Positions 12,701-22,727 are shown, numbered from the stretch's first letter. The stretch is DNA of 64,000 nt from Corbicula japonica (GCA_038501625.1 JAZAYU010000877.1:1-64000); one strand, 5' to 3'. The notes: a model not told the origin generated them from the sequence alone. A program made the numbers and translations.

Positions 12701-12881
12701 TCAACTTGTGAGTATTGTCATATACAAAAGTGTCTACTTTTCACAGCATTGTAATATACCATACATGTAATTTTCAGGACTTGATGAGATGGAAAGACTG
12801 CGGTTACAGAACGAGTTTCTGAGACAACAACTGGAGGGTATGCAGGCTCAGATGGCTGCGGTGATGAAAAGTGGTAAATAA
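538..12881 (+). CDS. Multi-Tudor-domain protein (TDRD1/TDRD6/Tudor type), 3' ten coding exons
   Basis: The exons are 538-753, 1739-2007, 2414-2611, 5475-7655, 8799-9070, 9453-9620, 10420-10536, 11158-11328, 12209-12412 and 12778-12881. They have GT-AG borders, matching phases (0,2,2,2,1,1,1,1,1) and a summed length of exactly 1,300 codons including TAA. The product carries six extended Tudor domains. Their DYGN-type motifs are at window residues 47-50, 265-268 (DYLN), 503-506, 707-710, 937-940 and 1165-1168 (DFGN), most preceded by W-Y-R-A/G. Each is followed by the SN-like half with a conserved LP-A...C segment. Members of this family bind symmetrically dimethylated arginines of PIWI proteins in germ granules (nuage) and scaffold the piRNA pathway. 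A short heptad-rich tail (about residues 1267-1299) looks like a coiled coil. The first Tudor domain lacks its N-terminal half here, so upstream exons, perhaps including a MYND finger as in TDRD1, lie outside the window. The exact orthologue (TDRD1, TDRD6 or Tudor) cannot be decided from this part. Confidence 0.9.
1101..1313. mobile_element. TIR MITE (ATACCGTATAATGG), 213 bp, in a Tudor intron
   Basis: Fourteen-base inverted ends, ATACCGTATAATGG at 1101-1114 and CCATTATACGGTAT at 1300-1313, enclose a TCGCGAAAA-rich interior with many CG dinucleotides. There is no coding capacity. Open frames on both strands arise only because the interior lacks stops. Confidence 0.75.
1739..2007 (+). CDS. Multi-Tudor exon b (SN-like half of Tudor 1)
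   Basis: The acceptor is atttcag at 1732-1738 and the donor gtgagg at 2008, with phase 0 in and phase 2 out. The product starts G-V-L-C-A-L-D-G-I, continuing the L-P-A-Q of the previous exon exactly as the Tudor-to-SN-like linker does in the family. It ends with a short proline- and charge-rich stretch (N-P-E-P-K-I-E-P-G). Confidence 0.88.
2414..2611 (+). CDS. Multi-Tudor exon c (N-terminal half of Tudor 2)
   Basis: The acceptor is ttttgcag and the donor is ag|gtacag at 2612. The length is 198 nt, phase 2 to 2, so it is symmetric. It encodes a segment with I-G-Q-E-V-P-L-M-I and F-S-I-Q-V-L, the typical N-terminal strand block of an extended Tudor domain, and a helix with paired cysteines (C-N-K-C). 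Joined to the next exon it reads T-E-Y-R-P-K-A-V-G-E-L. Confidence 0.85.
2667..2889. mobile_element. Palindromic MITE family A (AACCCTTTCCTCCATA ends)
   Basis: It starts aaccctttcctccatag and ends atggaggaaagggt, with gatctgcactgttc and gatctggagctacactggtcgc inside. Family A elements are about 240 bp. They contain two internal palindromes built on GATCCAGATCAGCCGGCAC and its inverse, and are the commonest dispersed repeat of the window. Confidence 0.75.
3199..4447. mobile_element. 1.25-kb TIR element in Tudor intron 3
   Basis: A perfect 25-bp inverted terminal repeat bounds it: left arm 3199-3223 (GGGCTGTTT, nine A, TGGCTGG) and right arm 4423-4447. The AT-rich interior has no transposase-like frame but repeats the motif TCACACTCCTGACA (near 3699, 3869 and 4256). 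It is probably non-autonomous. No clear target duplication is seen. Confidence 0.65.
4512..5440. repeat. Decayed family A copy followed by another dispersed repeat
   Basis: Bases 4512-4720 are a worn family A copy. Bases about 4960-5440 carry mirrored 'caagtgacgaagccacgagtg' and 'gagctcacgagtg' motifs and repeated 'cactg..gaaa' segments, which look like an old dispersed element. There is no gene signal up to the exon at 5475. Confidence 0.4.
5475..7655 (+). CDS. Multi-Tudor long exon d (Tudor 2 core, Tudors 3 and 4, most of Tudor 5)
   Basis: This 2,181-nt exon has acceptor ctttcag and donor ag|gtaatt, phase 2 to 2. It encodes four W-Y-R-type cores. Tudor 2 reads W-Y-R-A-E-V then F-V-D-Y-L-N, where Leu replaces the usual Gly. 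Tudor 3 reads F-I-D-Y-G-N, Tudor 4 I-I-D-Y-G-N and Tudor 5 F-L-D-Y-G-N. Between Tudors 2 and 3, and between 4 and 5, run low-complexity Ser/Thr/Pro/Lys linkers (about residues 345-415 and 790-840) that look disordered. Each later domain opens with an L-P-L/M-D/G-G motif. One large exon holding several Tudor units among many small exons is compatible with retrocopy-like or intron-loss history. Confidence 0.92.
7668..8075. repeat. Two adjacent decayed family A copies
   Basis: Twice in succession the sequence reads tactcc/caatgg...gatctggatctacac...gcttcttggtcagaaataacct, at about 7668-7880 and 7868-8075. Both lie in the intron after the long Tudor exon. Confidence 0.55.
8477..8745 (+). repeat. 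Dispersed 'tatgcctccacaaagtg' mollusc repeat
   Basis: It begins tatgcctccacaaagtgagag, passes a CGTACGTACGT block and ends cagtgtcctgaggacacag then tctagtt. A related piece in opposite orientation occurs at about 51720-51810. Confidence 0.5.
8799..9070 (+). CDS. Multi-Tudor exon e (SN-like half of Tudor 5)
   Basis: The acceptor is actttcag and the donor is g|gtcagt at 9071; phase 2 in, 1 out. It reads R-F-L-K-L-P-A-I-A-I-H-C-K-L-C, the canonical continuation of a Tudor core, then V-R-T-L-A and Y-E-V-E-V strands. It ends in a Gly/Ala/Ser linker. Confidence 0.9.
9453..9620 (+). CDS. Multi-Tudor exon f (start of Tudor 6), two possible acceptors
   Basis: The sequence before the exon offers two AGs six bases apart (tactag at 9452 and tgacag at 9458). 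Both keep phase 1 and the frame, giving S-P-V-T-D-P-L or S-P-D-P-L, so either start (9453 or 9459) is possible. The product has a basic linker, then F-T-A-V-I-T-N-T-V and F-H-C-Q-V-Y. The donor is gtaagt at 9621. Confidence 0.85.
9715..9850. mobile_element. Palindromic MITE family B, copy 1
   Basis: This nearly perfect 136-bp palindrome starts AAGGTTATAAAACTGAG and mirrors to CTCAGCTTTATAACCTT, with its centre near 9782. Each arm contains a CCAAT box in the context CAGCCAATCAGA. It has no coding capacity. Other copies are at 24857-24990, 25817-25952, 41407-41540 and 46871-47003, with diverged ones at 26848-26968 and 29940-30022. Confidence 0.85.
10420..10536 (+). CDS. Multi-Tudor short exon g (Tudor 6 helix)
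   Basis: This 117-nt exon is too short to stand out as an open frame. The acceptor is gttcacag, the donor is ccag|gtattt at 10537, phase 1 to 1. It reads Y-L-Q-D-L-K-F-L-S-D-T-M-Q-L-E-C, then V-G-E-L-C-C-A-K-F-P. The last motif is the start of a Tudor core that finishes in the next exon as V-D-G-Q-W-Y-R-A, which strongly supports the join. Confidence 0.87.
10724..10835. repeat. Short decayed family A copy
   Basis: The piece tatgccatgggatatggc...gctgatcgttatctacactgtt...ggagcataggggtt resembles one half of the family A element. Confidence 0.4.
11158..11328 (+). CDS. Multi-Tudor exon h (core of Tudor 6)
   Basis: The acceptor is gactcag at 11151-11157 and the donor is g|gtaagg at 11329; 171 nt, phase 1 to 1. 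It encodes V-D-G-Q-W-Y-R-A-S-V and Y-V-D-F-G-N-Q-T-E-V, then R-L-P-L-L-A-F-R-C. The open frame runs upstream into the intron across a 99-bp tandem duplication (10949-11146), but that part lacks Tudor-like sequence and is not included. Confidence 0.9.
11685..12094. mobile_element. Family A: decayed copy followed by an intact copy (11857-12094)
   Basis: The second copy is nearly complete. It starts aaccctttcctccatag at 11857 and has two internal palindromes (gatccagatcagccggcac...gatcaggatct and gatcctgatcagacggcac...gatctggatctac). It ends acaggaaatggtt at 12094. It lies about 110 bp before exon i of the Tudor gene. Confidence 0.8.
12209..12412 (+). CDS. Multi-Tudor exon i (SN-like half of Tudor 6)
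   Basis: The acceptor is ttatgcag and the donor is g|gtaaaa at 12413; 204 nt, phase 1 to 1. It reads S-L-D-G-V-V-P-V-G-S-A-W across the junction, then L-K-A-K-V-V-K-V and Y-E-L-E-L-T-D-V, closing with a helix H-L-V-A-L-G-M-A. A guanine run lies about 40 bases past the donor. Confidence 0.88.
12452..12479 (+). other. Guanine run with quadruplex potential
   Basis: The run ggggttgggggag followed by about a dozen more G lies on the coding strand, 40-65 bases after the donor of the penultimate Tudor exon. It could form a G-quadruplex in the pre-mRNA. Confidence 0.4.
12778..12881 (+). CDS. Multi-Tudor terminal exon j with stop codon and coiled-coil tail
   Basis: The acceptor is attttcag and phase is 1. 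It encodes G-L-D-E-M-E-R-L-R-L-Q-N-E-F then Leu/Gln/Met-rich heptads ending M-K-S-G-K and TAA at 12879-12881. The pattern of Leu, Met and Glu/Arg suggests a short dimerising coiled coil. Confidence 0.85.
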
Positions 12882-13400
12882 AGCCGGGAACCAGAGGTCT
12901 GAGGCATTAGACTTTACTGCCTTTAACAGGACAACACATTATGGATGGAACACAGCTATAATATTAGAACTTGGATAGCAGCTTTAAAAACAGAGTTTTT
13001 CTGACTTTAGTGAACATAAGTATTACCGGTACTAGATTGTTGTTTTGACATTCAGAACAGTTTTTTTGACATGTTTTAACTACCAAAAGGGCAGAGGGTT
13101 ACATTCTTGAACAAAATGGAGATGTTTATGTTAATCCTTTAGCTAATTGCATTTGTCACATCTAACTAGTGTAGACTTAGATAAGCCTGTGACAGGTTGG
13201 GGTTTACACAGTTGAATTGGCTTTTCTGTAATAAATCAATAATTGTGTGTATACTTCAATGGAATGGCTTAGTTTGAAACAAAGTGCCATTCAGTCCCTG
13301 ATGCAGACATGTGAAAAGTTGTCATACAAGACAGAATTCTGTCTTACCTATAACAATATATAATAAAATTAAGAGCAAAATTCTTATTGCCAGATCTTTG
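12882..13400 (+). other. Likely 3' UTR of the multi-Tudor gene
   Basis: The stretch has no coding signal. Two AATAAA hexamers at 13230-13235 and 13362-13367 would give 3' UTRs of about 370 or 500 nt. Confidence 0.55.
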
Positions 13401-13901
13401 CCCCAAATGTAGCAACACACACCATTTGATATGTAAGATATGTGGAAGAAAAGTAATAAGAATGTTGTGGTAAATTTCACTTAGTGCATTATATCTGGAG
13501 AGTAAAATGTCTACCATGAATTTTCAAAATTCAGTTCATCTTGGAAGTCAAAAAATCAACTTAATCTGGTTGATGCATTTCTCCTTTGACAAATCTTGTT
13601 ACAATAGCAGTTTACTATTGTTGTATGTAACTGCTTGTTTGCAGGGTTTTTCTTGTGTTGTTGTTTTCATTTTAATCATGTCAAACATGATGAAGTTTGT
13701 CTCCAACTATATATTCTGCTATAACAAGTTTCACATAAAATTGATCCGGCTGTTAGCTCAGCTATTTCAAATGGAAATAGGTGAAAATTGTAGCTGTTTT
13801 ACTCAGCTCTTGAGTTGGCGTAGCCTTTGCGTCTGACTTTTCATGCGCAGCTTGGGATACAGACAGCTACTGTTGCAGTTTTTGTGTACGCCCTTGTCAT
13901 A

Positions 13902-15935
13902 AGAAAAGGCGTAAATATTGCACTAGGGATCACTTTGTCCATCTGTCTGTCCGTCCGAACATTCTCGAGTGAACGCAACATCCTCCTAAACTACTGGTGG
14001 GAATTTCATGAAACTTTACCACAATGCTTGGCTTGATATGTAGTTGTGCATGAAGGTGGGGTTTCGCTCTTACGTGTTCCGACAATTCAGAAGTTCATGC
14101 CGGACCCCTAAAATTTACCGGATACTTCCATTTACATTAGTCTTTAATCAGGAATATATCTTGTGTAACGCAACTCCTCCGGTAATACTCAACTGGAATG
14201 GCTTAGAATTTAATGAAACTTTACCACAATGCTTGGCTTGATGCATGTAGTTGTGCATGTAAGGTGGGGTTTCGCATCTTACGTGTTCCGTTCAGAATGT
14301 TATGGCCCTGATAACAATTCCATTTACATTAGTTTTAATAGGAATATATCTTGTGAACGCAGACTTGCTCCTTAACTACTGGTGGGAATTTAATGAAACT
14401 TTACCACAATGCTTGGCTTGATATGTAAGTTGTGCATGAAGGTGGGGTAATTCGCTCTTACATGTTCTGTTCAGAAGTTATGTGCCCTTTGATACTTCCA
14501 TTTACATTAGTCTTTAATAGGAATATATCTCGTGAACAGCAACTCCTCCTAAACTACTGGTGGGAATTTAATAAAACTTTACCACAATGCTTGGCCTGAT
14601 GCATGTTGTTGTGACATAAAGGCGGGGTTAAATTGCAGTCTTACTATGTTCTGTATCAAAAGTTATGGCCCTTTGATAATTTCATTTACATTAGTGTTGT
14701 ATTCTTATATTTTGTGTTAAGCAAACATGATGCATTTGTGCCCATAACTTTAAAACTACTTGAGATATTGCCTTGAAACTTGAAATATTTTTTCACCATC
14801 AAAATCTACATCATAACCAACAAGATCCATAACCCTGCTTACCAATATTTTTTCAAAAATTATGTTGCCCCTGTTTTCACTTACATTTTGTGTTAAGCAA
14901 AATATACACTTGCGCCCTTAACTTTTCTTATGAAAGGAGGGATTTCAGAAATAACTGTTGGCACAAATGTGTCATCTAATGACAAGGTGGTGTGTCGCAT
15001 ACATAACACTTTGTCCATCTGCCTGTAGGTCCAAGGTCCAAGGTCACTGTTACTAAAAATAGAAATTTCTGTGCAAAATTGTGTCGGCTCTGTAACTTTG
15101 TTATTTGTCATTGGATTTCTTCAAATAACTTGGTTTAATCGATCACTATATTAAGACTGTGTGTCACATACATTCCCATGAGCCTGATAGGTCCAAATTC
15201 TTTAGGTCAAGGTCACATGTTCCTAAAAATGGAGAATTTTCTTCTCCAGGCTGTAACTTTGTTACTGAATGGAGGGATTTCAAAATAACTTGGCACAAAT
15301 GTTCACCATGACAAGGCGGTGTGTCCGCACAATACCCATGCCTGTAGATCCAAGGTCAAGGTCACTGTTACTAAAAATAGAATTTTCTTGTAATAGGAAT
15401 ATAATTATCTCGTGAACACAACTTGTTCTACACTACTGCTGGGAGCTTTATGAACAACACGCTCATAGCGGGGGCATCCGTGTCCTTTGGACACATTTCT
15501 AGTTTAGGTCAAGGTCACATTTGATGGAGTTAGGCCCCTTTTTGAACTTGGATTTTTAAACAAAAACTGTAATGTTGGCGATAACTTTGCCATTTCTCAA
15601 TATCTCTTAATGAAACTTTCAAATTATATTGCTCATGACAACACGCTCATGATTGATGCTGAATTCTTTAGGTCAACATCGCATTTGATTGAGTTGCGCC
15701 CCTTTTTGTACTTGTTACATAACGTTGGCCATAACTTTGCCATTTCTCAATATTTCTTCATGTAACTTTTTAATTATATTGCTCAAGACAACACACACTC
15801 GTGATGATGACAAGTTGTTTTGGTCAAGATGGAGTTATGCCCCTTTTTAGTACTTGCATTTTTCTTCCGACATTGTATCCGAGGGTGACACAAGTGTCGA
15901 CACAAGTGTTCAACTGAACACCCATCTAGTTGATA
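13902..15935 (+). repeat. Large tandemly built dispersed repeats
   Basis: From about 13902 a unit of roughly 185 bp repeats about four times (catgaaactttaccacaatgc and gtgcatgaaggtggggtttc near 14010, 14215, 14395 and 14575). Degenerate 'ataactttgaaac' and 'ggtcaaggtcac' units follow up to a terminal ccgtgtcctttggacac near 15490. A second, related element runs to about 15935, ending ttcaactgaacacccatctag. The open frames here are chance by-products of the repeat unit. Confidence 0.6.
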
Positions 15936-16024
15936 CATTTTTATCGATTGGGCTGTTTTACCTGCACAAGCAACTTCCCAACCCTCTGATCCTGGCCATT
16001 AAAATATATATATAAAAAATGGTT

Positions 16025-16190
16025 TTTAACCCCTAACTCTATCTGATATAGCTGCTACTCATAGGCTAACTGTATAGATCCAGATCAGCCAGCACATCCA
16101 TGCATTTTGATCCGGATATGCTTTTAGGTTAATTGGGCCGTTACTGATAAAGAGGTAACCAGTGTAGGTCAAGTTAAGATGGCATAAATG
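16025..16190. repeat. Decayed family A copy
   Basis: It contains aacccctaactctat, gtatagatccagatcagccagcacatcc and gatccggat. From 16190 to 16970 no supported feature is seen. Confidence 0.4.
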
Positions 16191-16970
16191 TGCTGTCGGA
16201 TTAGGATCTTTACCCTTCACACAGAAATGGTGATGTTTACTTCACTTAATGACTTATGTTTATTTTTTCTGACCCATGTCATGATTTACACTGTTTATTT
16301 AAAATTAGAACATAAAATAAACTGTCAGCAATTTGTCGTACAATTTATTGGTGAACGAACTAATAAAACTGTCATAGACCATAGTTGAGAAAAGTTGTGC
16401 ATGTTCATCGTAAATGACTGACACTAGCATATTTTCCTCAAGCTTTACAGGGGTATAAGACATGCTAAAACATCCAGGTCTGTCTCAGGCAGGGCAGTAC
16501 AGGAATTGTTTTGGGCTCTTGTTTTCTTGTCCCCGATTCCAAAGATCGCGGTAGAAATAGTGATTGCCTTGTCCGTCTGTCTGTAACTAATCTTGTCCAG
16601 AACTGAACTCTTTCTTTTCATTTGTGAAGGAATTGCAGATAAAAATAAGACTTGATAAAAAACATCGGTTTTTAATAATAGAGCAAGAGAAGGTTTTAGA
16701 TCTTGGAACCGTGGCTTGCCTAAGCTGTCAAGTTGTGCTTTGAATGTCAAAATTCTGCCAAATATTTACTTTTTTTCTAGCATTTATGCATTGCAACTTC
16801 TCAAGTTACCTGTACAAAATTCCCACAAATTTTCACCATGAATATGTTGGATTCTATAGTCTTGACCTTCCAATGAGTTTTAGGTCAAATCAGCAGCTGC
16901 TAAAGGAACCTTGGCCAAACTTCATTGATATTCCTGTTCAGCTTTGGCCTCTCAAAAAAGCTCTATTTTT

Positions 16971-17933
16971 AGCTCACCTGTCACATAGCGACAGGGTGAG
17001 CTTTTGTGATCAACCGTCGTCCGTCCGTTCACAAATGTTGTTCCGCACTCTAGCGGTCATAATTTTTAATCCAATCTTCTTCAAACTTGGTCAGAATGTT
17101 TATCTCATGTGATATCTAGATCAAGTTTGAAACTGGGTTAGGTGACCTTGAAATCTAGGTCACTAGGTCAAATTATAGAAACAATCAATTTGTTCGCACT
17201 CTAGCAGTCTCAATTTTGGTGTGATCTTCTTTAAACTATGGTCAGAATGGTTTATCTCAATGATATCTGAGATCAAGTTCGTACTCTGGGTCATCAGTGG
17301 ATCCCCTTAAATACTAGGTCAGTAGGTCAATTTAAAGAAAAAGCTTGTCTGACACTGTAGAGGATCTTAATTTTGGTCCGGTCTTTCTGAAACTTTGTAA
17401 GAATGTTTATCTCATTACCCGATATCTAGGTCAAGTTTGATAACTGGGTCATGTGACCTTGAAATCTAGGTCACTAGGTCAAATTATATAAAAATCTTGT
17501 CTGCACATCTAGTGGTCTTCAATTTTGGTGCAATCTTCTTTAAACTTGGTCAGAATTGTTTTATCTGAATGATATCTAGATCAAGTTCGTAACTGGGTCA
17601 TGTGACCCTTAAAACTAGGTCAGTAGGTCAAATTAAAGAAAAAGCTTGTCTGCACTCTAGAAGTCTTAATTTTGGTTGGATCTTCTTCAAGCTTGGTCAG
17701 AAAGTATATTTCGATGCCGATATCTAGGTAAAGTTTGAAACTGGGTCATGTGACCATGAAATCTAGGTCACTAGGTCAAATTATATTAAAATCTTGTCTG
17801 ACACTCTAGCTGTCTTAATTTACCTGTATGTCCGATCACTCTGTCAAACTTGGTCATATCGTTTGATACTAAATAATATCTAGGTCAAGTTTGACAGGTG
17901 AGCGATTTAGGGCCAATCTGGCCCTCTTGTTTG
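16971..17933 (+). repeat. 'agctcacctgtcac' dispersed repeat with internal tandem units
   Basis: It begins agctcacctgtcacatagcg and ends tgacaggtgagcgatttag then ggccctcttgtt, so its ends are partly inverted (CACCTGTCA / TGACAGGTG). Inside, a unit of about 160 bp (gcactctag..gtcttaattttggt...gatatctaggtcaagtt...gtcactaggtcaaatta) repeats about five to six times. Confidence 0.65.
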
Positions 17934-18249
17934 TAGTTTAAGATTCCCAGACAAGTAATTGAGGGCATTCTGTCACACTGTGTTAGACAGCATCTTGTAT
18001 GAATATTACAAAACCGGAAAGTTCAAATTATGGTTTGATAGGTGAGGGAGTACATACATGTAATTATTATAAAGTTTACAAAATTTAGACGATTAATAAC
18101 AAATGTAAATAAAATTACACATGTCAATTCATGTTGCATCCTTGAAAGAACGGAATATTGCCTTACACTTTACATGGTTTGTTCCATTACTGAGGGAAGG
18201 ACTCTATTTCATCCAGTTTTGGATCCCCAATTCAATACTGTACAATATA

Positions 18250-18489
18250 TCCCTTTGCCTCCATAAATACACATTTTTACGTCTGTGCAACCGAGTAGTA
18301 GATCCAGATCAGCCAGCACATCCAGGCCGTCTGATCAGGATCTGCACTGGTCGCATTCTGGTCAGAGATAACCTAACAAATCAAAAAGCAAACAGTTTAG
18401 ATTCTGATCAGATAGCACAGATGTGCCGGCTGATCTGGATCTAAACTGTTCACCCATGCAATAAAGGTGCGTCTATGGAGGAAAGGGAT
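18250..18489. mobile_element. Family A copy, nearly intact
   Basis: It reads gcctccataaatacac...gtagatccagatcagccagcac...gatcaggatctgcactggtcgc...ccggctgatctggatctaaactgttc and ends tatggaggaaaggg. It lies in the orientation opposite to the copy at 11857. Confidence 0.7.
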
Positions 18490-20656
18490 ATCTGATATCT
18501 AGTGATCAAGGTAAACTTGGTTGATGTTTCTCTAGTTAGAACTAGAAATGTCTGATCAAATGTTAAGGGATTCCAATGTCTTCCCATTGTTTTATGGCAG
18601 TAAGCAGTTACTATAATTGTCTCAGAAAACAGTGCGTTCAGTAGCCAAAATGGAAAGTAAATATCTATTGTCTATTCAGAGGGTATGCACAGGGTTGGAT
18701 ACATAAGGGGTTTGATGGGTTTACTTGAAACCCCATTCTCGGTAGCTCTTATTTAATTATCATGGGGATTTTGGACAGAAGCTTTGAAATTGTCATATAA
18801 CTACCCTAAGCCTGTCCCCAGATGAACCCCCTTTCTGGTAATAATGATACCAACCCTGAGGCATCCGTGATTTTGAAATGTAGAAAACATAACCATTGAT
18901 ATGTAGAAGACATATAATGGTATTCTTTGTCTTAGACAACTTTTGTGCCCATGCAGGGAGATTTGTCTCCAGGGTTTTTACGTATGAAGTTAAAAAAATA
19001 TGTAATTATATATAAATATTTTAGTAGATGTAACTAAGTAAGTTACAAATAAAGATGTACATTTATATTTTAATGTTTGCAGCCAAGTAAGCTTTGCATT
19101 GTTATATCACTTATTATGCACATACATATTGTTAAAGAATTGAGAAGTGCTGTGTATTTTAAAGGTTGTGCCAGTATTTTTTAAAGCTGGTTTTGGACAG
19201 AGGTCAGTTATGTATAGAATGTACTGTTTTAGTTTTGTTACATTGTATTAGTACATATAAAGTTGTTGCTTTTCTTTTTCAAATTTCACCATGGAAATGC
19301 CATTGGTTATTGTTCTGTTTTTTTTGTCTTTGCTTATCATAACGGTTTTGTTTTACTTCTTTGAATCCAAATAGGTTTTCAGAATGTATTAGATCACCTG
19401 CTCTACTATTCATTGTGCCAGGTTCCCAGGGATCTAATGACAGTTTGTTCCTGGCTTACCCTAAAATGGTGGATGAGTTAGATTCCTGGCTCGGTTTAAC
19501 TTCTGAGATGGTATCCCCGTGTGGTGTTTTTGCTCTGCCCAGCAGTATAAGTATATTCTTAGTGCAGGGGAGGTAAATGATACCTGCCTAAGACCTGACT
19601 GGAAATCAGTTGTTCTTTGGACTTGAGTTAACCTTTGCATTTTTTCTGATATTGTTCTTATATTGCCATTATGTGCATATTGTGTACTATTTCTAAATTA
19701 ATTTTGGTAAAAATAAGGCAAAATGATGTGTATAAAGTAATACATAAATAGAATTTCAGGCGAATATTGATTCAGCTTATCGATAGGAACTATAGACCTT
19801 TCTATGTAGCATAAATATTTATAAATGAATTCTTTAATTAACAATCTAAAAAAGGTAGAAAGTTGAAATTTCCCATTTGAACAAAAGCACACATTTCTAT
19901 GCTGACTCGGATTAACCGGAGTCTGGGCAGTCTGATCAGGAACAAGAGTTTGGATTTTAAGTCACCAAATTTATGTTAAAACAAATCTCCTATAAGCAAT
20001 AAACAGACTGGCCCTGATGTGCAGAAAAAAAAAGATTGAATTGTTGGAAAGGTCAGTTGCATGTCAATCGTTGTATATTTTACGCACACAAACCACTTCT
20101 GAATTTAATCATCTCTCAACCTATCAAGTTTTTTTTCATTTTGCTCCAAGGTGAAGAAATGATAGATCAGAAAGTAACATAAGCTCCAATTTATAGACTC
20201 GTGCTCAGCAGGAGCGTTCAGTGTGCCAAGATAACTGCCAGCTGTGAGGCGTTCTTGTAAGATCAGTTCTGATACAAGGTCAAGACTGTTGGCACAGTTT
20301 AATGTTTAATCATGTCATGGTGAACTTTTAGTATTATACTTAGTAATAATGTGAAATAATATGAAGCTTGTGTTTAATGAAAATGTACTTAAGGTTGTTA
20401 ACCTCTCTTATAGAACAATTGTTAGATGTTGAAAGGTTAAATGTTTTCTTTCTCATTCACAGTAAATGATACTGTAATTCTTTGTACTGTTAAGTTGATC
20501 AGAGGTTACGGCTCCCACATGAGCTAGCTATTGTGGTCGTGTCTTGTCTGTTTTAAACTGTCTGTCCACAATTATTTTATTGGAATCATAATGCCACAGT
20601 TTTTATCCTGCTGTTACTAAGTTTGAAACTGAGCTATCTGAGGTCAAAACTATTTT
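18490..20656. other. Non-coding stretch, nothing supported
   Basis: It is AT-rich sequence with scattered poly-T. Open frames near 19361 and 19698 lack splice signals with matching phase and show no recognisable domain. Confidence 0.4.
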
Positions 20657-20896
20657 AACCGTTTCCTGGATATATACGCATTTTTACGCATGTGCGACCA
20701 GTGTAGATCCAGATCAGCTGGCACATCCGTGCCGTCTGATCAGGATCTGCACTGGTCGCATATTGGTCAGAAATAAGATAATGAATCAAAAAGCAAACAG
20801 TTTAGATCATGATCAGACGGCACGGATGTGTGCCGGCTGATCTGGATCTAAACTGTTCGCCCTAGCAATAATGGTGTGTCTATACAGGAAAGGGTT
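20657..20896. mobile_element. Family A copy, intact (240 bp)
   Basis: It begins aaccgtttcctggatatatacgc and ends tacaggaaagggtt. Both internal palindromes are well preserved (gatcagctggcacatcc...gatcaggatctgcactggtcgc, then gatcagacggcacggatgtg...gatctggatctaaac). Confidence 0.8.
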
Positions 20897-21572
20897 AATG
20901 GTTCACAAAATGTGAAAATATTTTTATAACATGAAATCAATACCATCTTTTTTTGTTAACTTGGGAAATGTTTTGATTGTATTTCAGGTATGTTTGAGGA
21001 AAGGTGATCTAGTATGAAAAACTAGGTCAGGGTCAAGACATTTAAACATGAAATCATTACCATCTTCTGTCGTTAACATGAAGAATGTTTTGATTGTACT
21101 AAATCTGGTTTTGATAGTACTAAATCTAACACAAATTCTATCCAGTAAAGAAAGAGTGCGACTAGATCAGGTCTTCACAAGTCCGAAAAAGATAATTATT
21201 AGTATTAAATAGATGTGGCTTTGTCCTTCAATAAATTTGTGTTCGAGGTAAATGATCCTTGTAGTAAGCTGGCTAACGGGGCAATCTTCATAGTGCCTCT
21301 TTCTGATAGACTATGTTGCATATATGCAGTTTCACCCTCCAAAAAAAATCTGTGTAATGTCTGAAGACAAATAAAATAATATTTAAAAACAACAACCATA
21401 ATAAGTACAGTAATTCAAATGATTTAAAAAGAGGCTAGGTTATCTAGTATGAAAAACTAGGTCAAATGAAAGAAAACCTTGGTGCCATTATTGAAGCCAA
21501 ATATTTATCCATTTAACCTGAAACTCTAAGAATTTACTAATATCTTAAAAAATTAAGGATGTTGGTCATAAT

Positions 21573-21901
21573 AACCCTTTCCTCCATAGATACACCTCTA
21601 TTGCATGGGTGAACAGTTTAGATCCAGATCAACCGGCACATCCGTGCCATCAGATCAGGACTTAACTGTTTGCTTTTTGATAGATCCAGATCAACCGGCA
21701 CATCCGTGCCATCAGATCAGGACTTAACTGTTTGCTTTTTGATAGATCCAGATCAACCGGCACATCCGTGCCATCTGATCAGGATCTAAACTGTTCGTTG
21801 TTTGATTTGTTAGGTTATTTCTGATCAAAATGCGACCAGTGCAGAGCCTGGATCTACACTGGTCACACATGCTTAAAAATGCGAAAATATGGAGGAAAGG
21901 G
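21573..21901. mobile_element. Family A copy with internal triplication
   Basis: The ends are aaccctttcctccatag and atggaggaaagg. The block starting gatccagatcaaccggcac occurs three times at 21621, 21683 and 21745, an exact 62-bp period. This enlarges the element from about 240 to 329 bp. Confidence 0.8.
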
Positions 21902-22119
21902 ATAAACACAAAAAGTCCATATATTTTCATCAAACTGGCTCAAAACTTACAATCTCTTGAAAGAACGCTTCCGAAGAAACTGCAGAAAGTCAATGATTAA
22001 AAAATCTGTGTAACATTATAATAGAACAGATAGTCATGATTGATTTGATTAGAATTCAAAATTCTGGTGAGCGATGTAGGTCTGTTGGTGTGCCTATTTA
22101 AGACACACATTTAGATATA

Positions 22120-22727
22120 AGCAGTTTTTGTGTCGCCCTTTCAAGAAATGGCAATACATAGGGATCACTTTGTCTGTTCGTCTGTCTGTCCGTCCGTCAC
22201 AAAAACTTAACGTTGGCTATAACTTTGCCATTTCTTAATATTTCTTCATGAAACTTTCAAATTATATTGCTTATGACAACACACTCATGATGATGCCAAA
22301 TTCTTTAGGTCAAGGTCACATTTGATGGAGTTAGGCCCCTTTTTGAACTTGGATTTTAACACAAAAACTTTATGCAATAACTTTGCCATTTTTCAATATC
22401 TCTTAATGAAACTTTCAAATTATACTGCTTATGACAACACGCTCATGATGATGCTGAATTCTCTAGGTCAACGTCGCATTTGATGGAGTTACGCCCCTTT
22501 TTGTATTTGGATATTTACATGATAACATAACGTTGGCCATAACTTTGCGATTTCTCAATATTTCTTCATGAAACTTTCAAATTATATTGCTCAAGACATC
22601 ACACTCTTGATGATGACAAGTTGTTTTGGTCAAGATGGAGTTATGCCCCTATTTGTACTTAACATTTTTCTTCCGACATTGCTTCCAAGGACGACACAAG
22701 TGTTCAACTGAACACCCATCTAGTTTC
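22120..22727 (+). repeat. 'ataactttgccatttct' dispersed repeat
   Basis: It opens with tcgccctttcaagaaatggc, then gtctgtctgtccgtccgtc. Three units of ataactttgccatttct...gaaactttcaaattata...gacaacac follow, and it ends acaagtgttcaactgaacac then ccatctagtt. It is the same family as 15505-15935. Confidence 0.6.

Noticed and set aside
13827..14241. Two similar 65-69-residue frames
   Set aside because: They repeat the unit of a tandemly built dispersed element (catgaaactttaccacaatgc).
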